Assembly: GCF_008630915.1 (NCBI RefSeq)
Contig: NZ_CP043909.1
Span: 1,302,001 to 1,366,000 of the forward strand
Length of the DNA: 64,000 nt
Source of the DNA: Acinetobacter suaedae
Lineage (GTDB): Bacteria; Pseudomonadota; Gammaproteobacteria; Pseudomonadales; Moraxellaceae
Reading direction: 5' to 3'
Part shown: piece by piece, positions 54,200 to 63,205 of the stretch
Layout of the letters: each line of letters starts with the position of its first letter
Numbering within the stretch: position 1 is the stretch's first letter
Notes under the pieces: generated by a model
Database searches by the model: none
Seen by the model: only the letters and a program-made list of their open reading frames with translations
Told to the model about the DNA's origin: nothing
Position numbers and translations under genes: made by a program

Positions 54200-55720
54200 A
54201 TGACAGCTCAAGCAAAAAAATTAAATTCTGCTGACAAAAAAGCGCTCCCACAGCATATTTACGATACATTTATCGTGGGGGCAGGTATTTCAGGTATTGC
54301 GACAGCAATCCGTCTTGATCAAGTTGGTTATAGTAACTACAAGATCATTGAAAAGGCAACACGCGTTGGTGGTACTTGGCGTGAAAACACTTACCCAGGT
54401 TGTGGTTGTGATGTACCGTCAGCTTTATATTCATACTCATTTGCACCAAGTGCAAAATGGAGTCACTTATTTGCTCGTCAACCTGAAATTTTAAACTACC
54501 TTGAAGAAGTGAGTGAAAATTTTGGCGTAAGTTCAAAAATCGAATTTGGTACAGAGTTACTCGGTGCGAAATGGGATAATGAGCGTAATTTGTGGGTGAT
54601 GGATACTAATAAAGGTCAATTCTTATCACGTTCGGCGATCTTTGCAACAGGCCCAATTACCGAAGCTCAAATTCCAAAACTAGACGGTTTAGAAACATTT
54701 ACAGGTGAAATGTTCCATTCAGCAAAATGGAATCATGATTATGATTTGACGGGTAAACGTATCGCGGTCATTGGTACAGGTGCTTCAGCCATTCAGTTTG
54801 TGCCACAAATTCAACCTAAAGCTAAAGAATTGTATGTATTCCAGCGTACCGCGCCGTGGGTTGTCCCAAAACCTGATACGGATTTAGGCGATGTAAGTAA
54901 AAAGTTAATCGAAAAATATCCATTGATCCAAAAAACTTGGCGTCAAGCGGTTGCTCAATCATTGAATGCCATTAACTTTGGGTTACGTAATCCTGCTGTG
55001 TTAAAACCAGTCGGTGAATTAGCTAAACTGATTTTACGCTTCCAAGTTGAAGATCCAGAATTGCGTAAAAATGTGACGCCAAACTTCACTATCGGATGTA
55101 AGCGTTTGTTGTTCGCTAACAATTATTATCCAGCTTTACAGCAACCTAATACTAAATTGATCCCTCATGGCTTAGTTAAAGTGGAAGGCAATACTGTTGT
55201 TGCTGCAAATGGTGAGCGTCATGAAGTGGATGTGATCATTTGGGGTACAGGTTTTGAAGTCTCTCATCCACCGATTGGTAAGCGTGTTGCGAATGAAAAA
55301 GGTGAGATTTTAAATGACCTTTGGAAAAGTAGCTCTCCAGAAGCATATTTAGGTACAAGCATTGAAAATGTACCAAATGCTTTCTTAGTTTTGGGGCCGA
55401 ACGTTCTGGTTTATGACTCTTTTATTGGTCTAGCAGAAGCTCAACTTGATTATATCGTTGATGGTTTGTTGAAAATTAGAGACCAAGGTATTGCCAAGTT
55501 GAACATCAAACCTGAAGTGATTAAAAAGCACAATGAGTTAGTACAAAAGCATCTTAAAACAACTGTTTTCAATGCTGGTGGATGTAAGAGCTACTATTTA
55601 GATACAAATGGTCGAAACTTTGCTGCTTGGCCTTGGTCATTGAAGAAGTTAAAACAACGTTTAAAACAGATGGATTTAAACGATTATCAAGTGACGTATC
55701 AAACTGAAAAAACCAACTAA
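54200..55720 (+). CDS. Flavin-containing monooxygenase, Baeyer-Villiger type
   Basis: 506 residues. The FAD motif VGAGISGIATAIRL is near residue 23 and the NADPH motif GTGASAIQFVPQI near residue 193. Between them, FTGEMFHSAKWN fits the Baeyer-Villiger fingerprint FxGxxxHxxxW, with N where P or D is usual. It probably inserts oxygen next to a carbonyl made by the SDR. The natural substrate is unknown. It is spaced 266 bases from the SDR gene. Confidence 0.9.
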   Translation: MTAQAKKLNSADKKALPQHIYDTFIVGAGISGIATAIRLDQVGYSNYKIIEKATRVGGTWRENTYPGCGCDVPSALYSYSFAPSAKWSHLFARQPEILNYLEEVSENFGVSSKIEFGTELLGAKWDNERNLWVMDTNKGQFLSRSAIFATGPITEAQIPKLDGLETFTGEMFHSAKWNHDYDLTGKRIAVIGTGASAIQFVPQIQPKAKELYVFQRTAPWVVPKPDTDLGDVSKKLIEKYPLIQKTWRQAVAQSLNAINFGLRNPAVLKPVGELAKLILRFQVEDPELRKNVTPNFTIGCKRLLFANNYYPALQQPNTKLIPHGLVKVEGNTVVAANGERHEVDVIIWGTGFEVSHPPIGKRVANEKGEILNDLWKSSSPEAYLGTSIENVPNAFLVLGPNVLVYDSFIGLAEAQLDYIVDGLLKIRDQGIAKLNIKPEVIKKHNELVQKHLKTTVFNAGGCKSYYLDTNGRNFAAWPWSLKKLKQRLKQMDLNDYQVTYQTEKTN

Positions 55721-55798
55721 TTTTTCAGTCGAGTGATATAAGGGCAGTAAATTTTATCTTAGGGTGGAGTTTGCTGCTTATTTTTTTGCAAGATAAAT

Positions 55799-56083
55799 AG
55801 GGTCTGTTGACATTTCACCTTGCGAGCTATTCAGCTCTCATTGCGACAGAGGGCATTTTTTAGACGATACAAGGCATGTTTTGCGAAACTTAGTTATTCT
55901 AAGTGAGCAAGACATAACGCCGTAGCGGACAAAAATGCCCCTGTCCCGTAGGGTTACGGCTAAAACTTCCCTAAACTATGTTATGAAACTTGACAAGGGA
56001 GTCGCCATTGCCTGCGTTTCATGCCTTGTTTATGTTGTTTTAAGCCTATAACGCAATGCATGGTTGAAACGTCAACAGACCCT
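55799..56083. mobile_element. 285-bp MITE-like element
   Basis: AGGGTCTGTTGACATTTC at the left end and its inverse GAAACGTCAACAGACCCT at the right end match at 17 of 18 bases. If the ends are read as GGG...CCC, each is bordered by TA, the target duplication of IS630/Tc1-type elements. A second inner pair, ACAAGGCATG (55869-55878) and CATGCCTTGT (56020-56029), is perfect. There is no transposase frame, so it must move by help from another element. It sits in the gap between the monooxygenase and methyltransferase genes, ending 18 bases before the latter's start. Confidence 0.8.
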
Positions 56084-56101
56084 AAACATTAGGAAATAAA
56101 G

Positions 56102-56974
56102 ATGAAAGATGGACAATCAAGCCGAACGGCTGAAGCGGCTGCAGCATTACGTGCAAATCATTTCAAAAATGCCGAAAATCCTGTTTTTTCTGATCCATTT
56201 GCATTTGAGCTAACCAGTAAAGGTTGGCAAAAATTATTAAAAACTCCACTGACCGTTAAAGTGATGAATTCTACTGTATTTAACCGAACGTTAGGTTTAC
56301 TGACAGGGCAAGTTGTTGGTCGTTCGCGTTATGCAGAAGACTTATTGCAGCAAGCGATTCAGCAAGGCACTCAGCAATATGTCTTGGTGGGTGCAGGTTT
56401 AGATTCGTTCACGTTGAGACAAGCACAACAATATCCGAATTTAACAATCTTTGAGGTTGATCATCCTGATACCCAAGCGGCAAAACATTTGAAACTCAAA
56501 GAGTTTGGTGACATTCCAGCTAATGTTGAGTTTGTATCAATTGATTTTGAAAAAGAGTCGATTGCAGATGCTTTGGCAAGAAGTTCCTTTCAACAAGATC
56601 AAAAAGCATTTTTCTCTTGGTTAGGCACAACCCATTATCTCGAACCACAAACGACATTACATACTTTATCCAGTATTGCTCAAATCGCGAGCGAGGGCAG
56701 TGAAGTGGTTTTAGATTATTCGATTGATTATCGTGAGTTGGATGGTGTTGAGCGTTTTGGGAGTTTGTTTGTTTCACAATTTACACGTTTTTTGAAAGAA
56801 CCATTAAAAGGTCAGTTTCGGCCGAAAGACTTACATCACGCTGTAAATAAACTTGGTTATCAGGTCATAGAGGATTTATCAGGTGATGGTCTAAGTCAAC
56901 GGTATTTTCATCAGCGTCCAGACCATATTCGACATACCATAGCAACGCATATGCTGCATTTGTGTTTAAAATAG
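56102..56974 (+). CDS. SAM methyltransferase of the leucine-carboxyl-methyltransferase type
   Basis: 290 residues. The pattern FSDPFAFEL, GRSRYAEDLLQQAI, VLVGAGLDSFTLRQ and FEVDHPDTQAAK fits PF04072 (PPM/TrmO-unrelated small-molecule methyltransferases common in Actinobacteria and Acinetobacter). Its substrate is unknown. A MITE ends 18 bases upstream, so its own promoter may be in or before that element. AGGAAA precedes the ATG. Confidence 0.85.
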   Translation: MKDGQSSRTAEAAAALRANHFKNAENPVFSDPFAFELTSKGWQKLLKTPLTVKVMNSTVFNRTLGLLTGQVVGRSRYAEDLLQQAIQQGTQQYVLVGAGLDSFTLRQAQQYPNLTIFEVDHPDTQAAKHLKLKEFGDIPANVEFVSIDFEKESIADALARSSFQQDQKAFFSWLGTTHYLEPQTTLHTLSSIAQIASEGSEVVLDYSIDYRELDGVERFGSLFVSQFTRFLKEPLKGQFRPKDLHHAVNKLGYQVIEDLSGDGLSQRYFHQRPDHIRHTIATHMLHLCLK

Positions 56975-57053
56975 ATTGAGAAGAACACAATTAAGAACAT
57001 TAAAAAAACTAGATATGCTACGCTGGTGAGTTTTATTTAAGAAACTTGTCGCT

Positions 57054-57983
57054 ATGAGCGCTGAACAACAACTTGAGGCCAGTAAATTTCAATGGTCTTT
57101 TTTACTGCCTAAGTATTGGGGAATATGGATTGCTTTACTGATCTTGATGGTATTCGCAATTTTACCTTGGGCAATCCAATGGCGTTTAGCGGATCTTTTA
57201 TCTAAAGTTGCATGGAAAGCTTTGAAATCTCGCAGAAAAACTACAATTAGGAATCTAGAGGTTTGTTTCCCTAATAAAAGTGAGTTAGAAATACAAAAGG
57301 ATGCACAACAAGTTTTCTTGAATATGATGCTTGGTTTGTTTGAGGCATTAAATGCTTGGTATAAGCCAAGTTGGTTTAAAAACCGAATTCATATCCATGG
57401 ATTACAACATATTCAAAACGCACAACAGCAAGGGGTGCTATTGTTAGGAACACATACTACACTTTTAGATGCTGGTGGTTTTGTAAGTAGTCGTTTCTTT
57501 GATTTTGATGTGGTTTATCGCCCCCAGAACAATCCTCTACTTGATATGTTGATTCGTAGATGTCGAGCGACGATTTATAAGAATCAAATAGGCAAAGATG
57601 ATATGAAAGGCTTAATTCACAGCCTAAGAAAAGGGCATGCCATTTGGTATAGTCCTGATCAGGATTTTGGATTGAAGCAAGGTGTTATGGCGCCATTTTT
57701 TGGTGTTCAGGCTGCGACATTAACAGCGCATCGACGATTGATGAAAATTACCAAAGCATTGGCTATTCCTTTATTCTTTTATCGTGAAGGTGATATAACA
57801 AATCCGCAATATCATATTTTATTAGAACCACCTTTAGAAAATTTTCCAAGTCTTGATGAGATTGAAGATGCGACGCGAGTGAATTTGATTATCGAAAATC
57901 AGATCAGAATGCAGCCAACGCAATATATGTGGTTTCATCGTAGATTTAAAACAAGAGTCGAAGGACAAGCAAAAATTTATTAA
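57054..57983 (+). CDS. Lipid A acyltransferase family protein (LpxL/HtrB-like)
   Basis: 309 residues with one N-terminal membrane segment at about residues 21-42. The catalytic H-x4-D is H134 to D139 (GTHTTLLDAG), and APFFGVQAATLTA is conserved in the family. It transfers a secondary acyl chain to lipid A at the inner membrane. Which position (LpxL or LpxM role) cannot be told here. The gene stands alone between the methyltransferase and the pxp unit. Confidence 0.88.
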   Translation: MSAEQQLEASKFQWSFLLPKYWGIWIALLILMVFAILPWAIQWRLADLLSKVAWKALKSRRKTTIRNLEVCFPNKSELEIQKDAQQVFLNMMLGLFEALNAWYKPSWFKNRIHIHGLQHIQNAQQQGVLLLGTHTTLLDAGGFVSSRFFDFDVVYRPQNNPLLDMLIRRCRATIYKNQIGKDDMKGLIHSLRKGHAIWYSPDQDFGLKQGVMAPFFGVQAATLTAHRRLMKITKALAIPLFFYREGDITNPQYHILLEPPLENFPSLDEIEDATRVNLIIENQIRMQPTQYMWFHRRFKTRVEGQAKIY

Positions 57984-58067
57984 TTGAACACCCTTAAGTT
58001 TATTGGCATGGTCGAAACTATAGTGTAATAATTAAACGGATTACTTTTTGGATTTTGATATAAGACC

Positions 58068-58829
58068 ATGATTCAGATTGATTTAAATAGCGACTTAGGT
58101 GAAAGCTATGGTGCATGGAAAATGGGCAATGATGATCAAATCCTTTCTGTGGTCAGTAGTGCTAACATTGCCTGTGGTTTTCATGCAGGTGATCCACAGA
58201 ATATTTTAAAAACGTTAAAACAAGCAGCTCAACGCAACGTCGCTGTTGGTGCACATGTTTCTTATCCTGATTTGGTTGGCTTTGGCCGCCGAAAGATGGA
58301 TTTGTCTTATGATGAATTATTTGCAGATGTGCTGTATCAGATTTCAGCTTTACAAGGTTTGGCTCAGGTTGCGGGAACACGCGTTAAGTATGTAAAGCCA
58401 CATGGGGCGTTATATAACACCATCGCTACAGATTTAGAACAAGCCCAAGCCGTGATTGATGCGATTCAACAATATGACGCCAGTCTCGTGTTGGTTGGGT
58501 TGGCTGGATCACCGTTGATTCCCTTTGCCCGTAAGCAAGGTTTAGCGGTGGTTTCAGAAGCGTTTGCGGATCGTGCTTATCACAACAATGGTACTTTGGT
58601 CTCTCGTCGGTTAGATAATGCTGTGATTCATGATACTGGGCTGATTGCACAGCGGGTATTAGATATGGTGTTAAAAGGTGGAGTGGAATCGATTGAAGGT
58701 GAGTTCACCAAGATTCAAGCCGATACCATATGTGTGCATGGCGATACGATGGGTGCTGTACAAATGGCACAAGAGATTCGACAAATACTGTTAGCACAGC
58801 ATATTCAAATACGTAATTTTGTGGGTTAA
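58068..58829 (+). CDS. pxpA: 5-oxoprolinase subunit A (LamB/YcsF family)
   Basis: 253 residues, normal length. Family motifs are [46 protein letters not shown] and [10 protein letters not shown]. With PxpB and PxpC it splits 5-oxoproline with ATP to glutamate. It is the first gene of a three-gene unit with a fused pxpBC and a biotin carboxylase. Confidence 0.93.
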   Translation: MIQIDLNSDLGESYGAWKMGNDDQILSVVSSANIACGFHAGDPQNILKTLKQAAQRNVAVGAHVSYPDLVGFGRRKMDLSYDELFADVLYQISALQGLAQVAGTRVKYVKPHGALYNTIATDLEQAQAVIDAIQQYDASLVLVGLAGSPLIPFARKQGLAVVSEAFADRAYHNNGTLVSRRLDNAVIHDTGLIAQRVLDMVLKGGVESIEGEFTKIQADTICVHGDTMGAVQMAQEIRQILLAQHIQIRNFVG

Positions 58830-58861
58830 GCCTTTTTGACCATAATAAAAAGAGTGATGAG

Positions 58862-60454
58862 ATGCGGTTTTTATCAGTTAATTTGGATTGTGTGTTAATT
58901 GAATTTCCTAGTTTAGAAGAAACAATTGCAACGTATCATTTTTTACAACATAGCCAGCATCCTTATATTCAGGAAATGATACCCGCAGCCCGAACGATAT
59001 TGGTTTATTTTGATTGTTTGTGTATTGATGTAAAGAAATTAATCCAGTGGATCTCCACGCAAAAAATAAAACAAGACTTTTTCAATACAGGCAAAGAAGT
59101 TATTCTACAGGTTGATTATCAAGGTGCTGATTTAACCCATGTTGCTGAGTATTTGGGAATCAGTGTTGATGAGGTTATCTATAAGCATACTCACAGTCAT
59201 TGGCAGGTTGCATTTATTGGTTTTGCCCCAGGTTTTGCGTATTTGGTCAGTCCTGATCATCCATTCACCAGTATCCCACGTTTGGCCTCGCCACGAAAGA
59301 AGATTCGGGCTGGATCTGTGGGTTTAGCAGGTGAATATAGTGGTGTTTATCCAAAAGATAGCCCAGGAGGTTGGCAATTAATTGGTCAAACAGATGAAAA
59401 AATGTGGGATATTCATCGTGCTCAACCTGCTTTATTGTTACCCAGTGATCAGGTTATCTTTAAAGATGTTCGTAATCATCCAACACAGATTTCTGTCCCA
59501 AACAAACCCGTTTCTATTCCAAAAAGGAATGAAAAATCAGCAATATTCGAAGTTAAAAATGTCGGTTTACAAGTCTTAGTGCAAGATGATGGGCGTAAAA
59601 ATATGTCCAAACTGGGTATAGGGCGAGCGGGGGCGATGGATGATCGTGCTTTTAAAAGTGCGAATCTAATCGTAGGTAACCCTTCTGATGCGGCTGTCTT
59701 TGAAATATTGAATGGTGGATTGCGATTGAAAGTATTGCAATCAACAGTGATTGCAGTGACAGGTGCAGCAGCAGCGCTTTGGATAACTTATACGAACTCG
59801 AACAAAGTTCAAGAGTCATTATACCAACCGATTGCTTTAGACGCTGGTGATGAAGTTTATATCTCGCCACCTCTAGCTGGACTTCGTAACTATTTGGCTA
59901 TTCGTGGTGGATTTGCTGTTGAGCGTGTGCTAGAAAGTGCAAGTCATGATGTTTTGGCTGAGTTGGGACCATTACCGATTAAAGTTGGTGATCAAATTTA
60001 TGCTGATCAATTAAAAACACAAGCTGTAAACTTAGATCAATCAGCTATTACTCTACCAAGCAAGGGTGAGACGGTTGTGGTTGATGTCATACTCGGACCT
60101 CGAGCGGATTGGTTTAATCGACAGAGTGTGGATCTATTATTTAGCCAAGCTTGGTTGGTCACCACAGAAAGTAATCGAATTGGCCTAAGGCTCGTGGGAG
60201 AGCAGCCGCTACAACGACAAATAAACCAAGAGTTACCCAGTGAAGGATGTTGTACGGGTGCAATTCAAGTTCCAGCAAATGGTCAACCAGTTCTGTTTAT
60301 GAACGACCATCCTTTAACAGGGGGGTATCCAGTGATTGCCGCTGTAGCACCGTATCATCTGGGGCTGATTGCTCAACTTGCAGCAGGGTGTTTCATTCAA
60401 TTTAGAAAAATTTCAGATTTTATGGATATCGCATCACATGAATACACAGCATAA
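58862..60454 (+). CDS. Fused 5-oxoprolinase subunits B and C
   Basis: 530 residues. Residues 1 to about 220 are the PxpB/KipI (AHS1) domain with IGFAPGFAYL, and about 235 to 530 the PxpC/KipA (AHS2) domain with GRAGAMDDRAFKSANLIVGN and GCCTGAIQVPANGQP. In most bacteria these are two genes. The AHS1-AHS2 pair is also the carboxyltransferase part of urea carboxylase, which matters because a biotin carboxylase gene overlaps its end by 17 bases. Confidence 0.9.
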   Translation: MRFLSVNLDCVLIEFPSLEETIATYHFLQHSQHPYIQEMIPAARTILVYFDCLCIDVKKLIQWISTQKIKQDFFNTGKEVILQVDYQGADLTHVAEYLGISVDEVIYKHTHSHWQVAFIGFAPGFAYLVSPDHPFTSIPRLASPRKKIRAGSVGLAGEYSGVYPKDSPGGWQLIGQTDEKMWDIHRAQPALLLPSDQVIFKDVRNHPTQISVPNKPVSIPKRNEKSAIFEVKNVGLQVLVQDDGRKNMSKLGIGRAGAMDDRAFKSANLIVGNPSDAAVFEILNGGLRLKVLQSTVIAVTGAAAALWITYTNSNKVQESLYQPIALDAGDEVYISPPLAGLRNYLAIRGGFAVERVLESASHDVLAELGPLPIKVGDQIYADQLKTQAVNLDQSAITLPSKGETVVVDVILGPRADWFNRQSVDLLFSQAWLVTTESNRIGLRLVGEQPLQRQINQELPSEGCCTGAIQVPANGQPVLFMNDHPLTGGYPVIAAVAPYHLGLIAQLAAGCFIQFRKISDFMDIASHEYTA

Positions 60455-62168
60455 ACTTTTAATCGCTAATCGTGGGGAAATTGCGGTTCGTATTATTCAG
60501 GCTTGTCAAGATTTAGATATTCGTTCAGTTGCAGTGTATGCAGATGATGATATTGATAGTTTATATGTCCAATATGCGGATGAAGCATGGGCGCTGTCGG
60601 GGGTGACTGCCAAAGAAACCTACTTAGACATTGATAAAATTTTATCGATTGCGCGACAGGCACAGGTAACGATGATCCATCCAGGATATGGTTTTCTGTC
60701 GGAGCGTGCGGATTTTGCTCAAGCTGTCATTGATGCTGGATTGATCTGGATTGGACCATCGCCAGAAAGCATTGAGAAACTAGGTGATAAAATACAAGCG
60801 CGTAAAATTGCTCAATCTGTTGGTGCACCTTTAGTTTATGGGACGGAACAACCGCTTAACTCTGCGGCTGAAGCAGTCACTTTTGCTCAACAATATGGAT
60901 TACCGATCGCAATCAAAGCTGCTTATGGTGGTGGAGGGCGTGGTTTAAAGGTGGCTTGGCGGTTAGATGAAGTTGCTCATTTATATGCGTCTGCGGTACG
61001 TGAAGCGCAAGCTGCATTTGGGCGAGGTGAATGCTTTGTAGAACAGTATTTAGAAAAACCTAGACATATCGAAGCACAAATCATTGCTGATCAACATGGA
61101 CAAGTGGTGGTCGTTGGTACCCGTGATTGTTCTTTACAGCGTCGTAATCAAAAGTTAGTCGAAGAAGCGCCTGCACCTTTTATCAGTGAACAAATTTATC
61201 AGCAAATCATTCAGTCGTCAGTCAATATCTGTCGAATGGCAAAATATGTGGGTGCAGGAACAGTTGAATATTTATTGAGTCAAGATAACAAACTTTCGTT
61301 TCTTGAAGTGAATACACGATTACAGGTTGAACATCCTGTGACAGAACAAACTACAGGCATCGATTTGGTTGTAGAGCAAATCAGAATCGCCTTGGGTCAG
61401 CCACTTTCGATTCAGACAACTCCTGAGCCTCAGGGGCATGCAATTGAGTTTAGAATTAATGCAGAAGACCCTGCACGTGGTTTTATACCTGCGTTTGGTC
61501 AAATCACTCAGTTTGATGCTCCATCAGGAATTGGTATCCGTTTAGATCGAGGTGTAGGAAATGGAAGTCTGGTGTCCAGCCATTTTGATTCTTTGATGGC
61601 AAAATTGATTGTGACTGGAGCTACACGGGAAATAGCGATTCAACGTGCTAAGAGAGCGCTTGCTCATTTTCAATTAGAAGGAGTTGCTTCTGTATTGCCA
61701 TTCCATCAGGCGATTTTAACTGAACCTGATTTTGTGGATGAGTTTAAAATTCATACGCGTTGGATTGAGCAGGATTGTTCACATGATTTTGCAGTACAGC
61801 CTCGCAGTCAAAGATCGGATCAAATGACATTGCAGCGCTATCATATTGAGATTGACGGTAAACTGCATGAGATTGGGTTGCCTTTAGCGTTCTTTCAAAT
61901 GGAGAACAAGCACCGCCCAGATGTCCATAACAATGTTAAACAAGTTTCTAAAAACGAAAAAGCTGTACTTGCACCGATCAATGGTGTCATCAGTGCTTGG
62001 AAAATTAAAGAGAATGATCAAGTGCAACAAGGTGATGTGATTGCCATGATGGAGGCGATGAAAATGGAGGTTCCTGTAATTGCTCACTGCACAGGAAGGA
62101 TTCAGCATCTAAGAGGTATAAATTTGACCATAAATGCAGATGAGGAAATTGCAAGAATAGAAGGATAA
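60438..62168 (+). CDS. Biotin carboxylase fused to a biotinyl domain
   Basis: 576 residues from the ATG at 60438 within the end of the pxpBC gene; the frame is open from 60369, but the sequence MNTQHKLLIANRGEIAVRI is the normal family start. The ATP-grasp motif AAYGGGGRGLKV and EVNTRLQVEHPVTE are intact. The last 75 residues are a biotinyl domain with the modified lysine in EAMKMEV. No separate carboxyltransferase is near other than the AHS1-AHS2 domains of the previous gene. Substrate unknown: 5-oxoproline, a urea-like compound or an acyl-CoA. Confidence 0.9.
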   Translation: MNTQHKLLIANRGEIAVRIIQACQDLDIRSVAVYADDDIDSLYVQYADEAWALSGVTAKETYLDIDKILSIARQAQVTMIHPGYGFLSERADFAQAVIDAGLIWIGPSPESIEKLGDKIQARKIAQSVGAPLVYGTEQPLNSAAEAVTFAQQYGLPIAIKAAYGGGGRGLKVAWRLDEVAHLYASAVREAQAAFGRGECFVEQYLEKPRHIEAQIIADQHGQVVVVGTRDCSLQRRNQKLVEEAPAPFISEQIYQQIIQSSVNICRMAKYVGAGTVEYLLSQDNKLSFLEVNTRLQVEHPVTEQTTGIDLVVEQIRIALGQPLSIQTTPEPQGHAIEFRINAEDPARGFIPAFGQITQFDAPSGIGIRLDRGVGNGSLVSSHFDSLMAKLIVTGATREIAIQRAKRALAHFQLEGVASVLPFHQAILTEPDFVDEFKIHTRWIEQDCSHDFAVQPRSQRSDQMTLQRYHIEIDGKLHEIGLPLAFFQMENKHRPDVHNNVKQVSKNEKAVLAPINGVISAWKIKENDQVQQGDVIAMMEAMKMEVPVIAHCTGRIQHLRGINLTINADEEIARIEG

Positions 62169-62184
62169 CAAGTGAGTTATGTAA

Positions 62185-62215
62185 GCCATTAAATCTACTA
62201 GAGATTTAATGGCTG
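62185..62215. terminator. 13-bp hairpin between convergent biotin carboxylase and protease genes
   Basis: AGCCATTAAATCT and AGATTTAATGGCT are perfect arms around ACTAG, centred in the 54-base gap between two stop codons. No T-run follows on either side, but position and symmetry suit a bidirectional terminator. Confidence 0.6.
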
Positions 62216-62222
62216 AGACTGA

Positions 62223-63002
62223 TTAACGACGGCTGTTATTATAAATCGCCATTGCAGCAGGTAAGTTCTTACGCATATCTGCAATACGTTGTGTATTTGA
62301 TGGGTGAGTTGATAAGAAAGCAGAGCCGCCTTTACCATCTAAGCGGTTCATTTTTTCCCATAAAGTAATAGCCGCATTAGGATTGTAGCCCGCTTGTGCC
62401 ATCAGCATTAAACCGCCGTAGTCAGCACGGCTTTCTAGGTTACGAGAGTAAGGTAAGCCGATACCAATTTGGCTGCCTAGATTGATTGCTGCATTACCCG
62501 CTTCACCAATATTCGCACCTGCATAAGAGGTACCAATACCAATTGCTAAGTTAGTCAATGCTTGAGCGCCAATTTTGCTTTTCGCATGTTCTTCTAAAGC
62601 ATGCGTCATCTCATGTCCCATAATTGCAGCAATTTCATCATTGGTGAGATTAAGCTTATTTACAATACCCGTATAGAATACAACTTTACCACCGGGTGCT
62701 ACATAGGCATTGACAGTATCTGATTTCAACACAGCGAGCTGCCAGTCAAAACGTTGTCCTGTTTTATTTAACTTATCTGCATGTGGTTTTAGGCGATTAA
62801 ATACCGTGTTGATTCTTTGGTAGGTTGCAGAACTTGTATCAAGTTGATTTTTTGCACGGGCTTCTTGAGTCATTTGTGCAAAGCCCTGTGCTGATTGTGC
62901 ATTGAGGGTTGCAGTGTCAGCACCAGCCATTTCAGCGAAAGATGCACAGCCAGAAATGGTCATCACAGTGATTGCACAAAGGCTTAACGCAAACTTCTTC
63001 AT
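62223..63002 (-). CDS. M48-family lipoprotein metalloprotease (LoiP/BepA-like)
   Basis: 259 residues from the ATG at 63002, nine bases after GGAG; a TTG five codons upstream would overlap that site. The signal peptide ends in the lipobox ISGC. The zinc motif HEMTHALEEH (HExxH) is near residue 138, with the third ligand in ESRADYGGL. It is probably an outer-membrane quality-control protease in the periplasm. Confidence 0.92.
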   Translation of the reverse strand: MKKFALSLCAITVMTISGCASFAEMAGADTATLNAQSAQGFAQMTQEARAKNQLDTSSATYQRINTVFNRLKPHADKLNKTGQRFDWQLAVLKSDTVNAYVAPGGKVVFYTGIVNKLNLTNDEIAAIMGHEMTHALEEHAKSKIGAQALTNLAIGIGTSYAGANIGEAGNAAINLGSQIGIGLPYSRNLESRADYGGLMLMAQAGYNPNAAITLWEKMNRLDGKGGSAFLSTHPSNTQRIADMRKNLPAAMAIYNNSRR

Positions 63003-63153
63003 ACTTATTCTCTCCAAATCAGTATCTTATCAATATCAATATATTTAAGCCGAATTATAAAAAAAGTTGACCATTCTTTACATTCTGATTATCTCTATAA
63101 TCATAGTAATTATGTAATCAGAAGCCGAGTGATTTTGCTATTTTTTATTTATA

Positions 63154-63180
63154 AAACAAAGCCAGTGTGAACACTGGCCT
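63154..63180 (-). terminator. Rho-independent terminator of the CRP/Vfr gene
   Basis: On the minus strand GCCAGTG pairs with CACTGGC around TTCA, followed by a T-rich tract. It lies about 25 bases after the regulator's stop. Confidence 0.75.
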
Positions 63181-63205
63181 TGTATATTATGGTGATTTGA
63201 TTAGA

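Noticed and set aside
55721..56101. Possible small gene within the MITE
   Set aside because: No frame of useful length with a ribosome site exists; structure is explained by the inverted ends.
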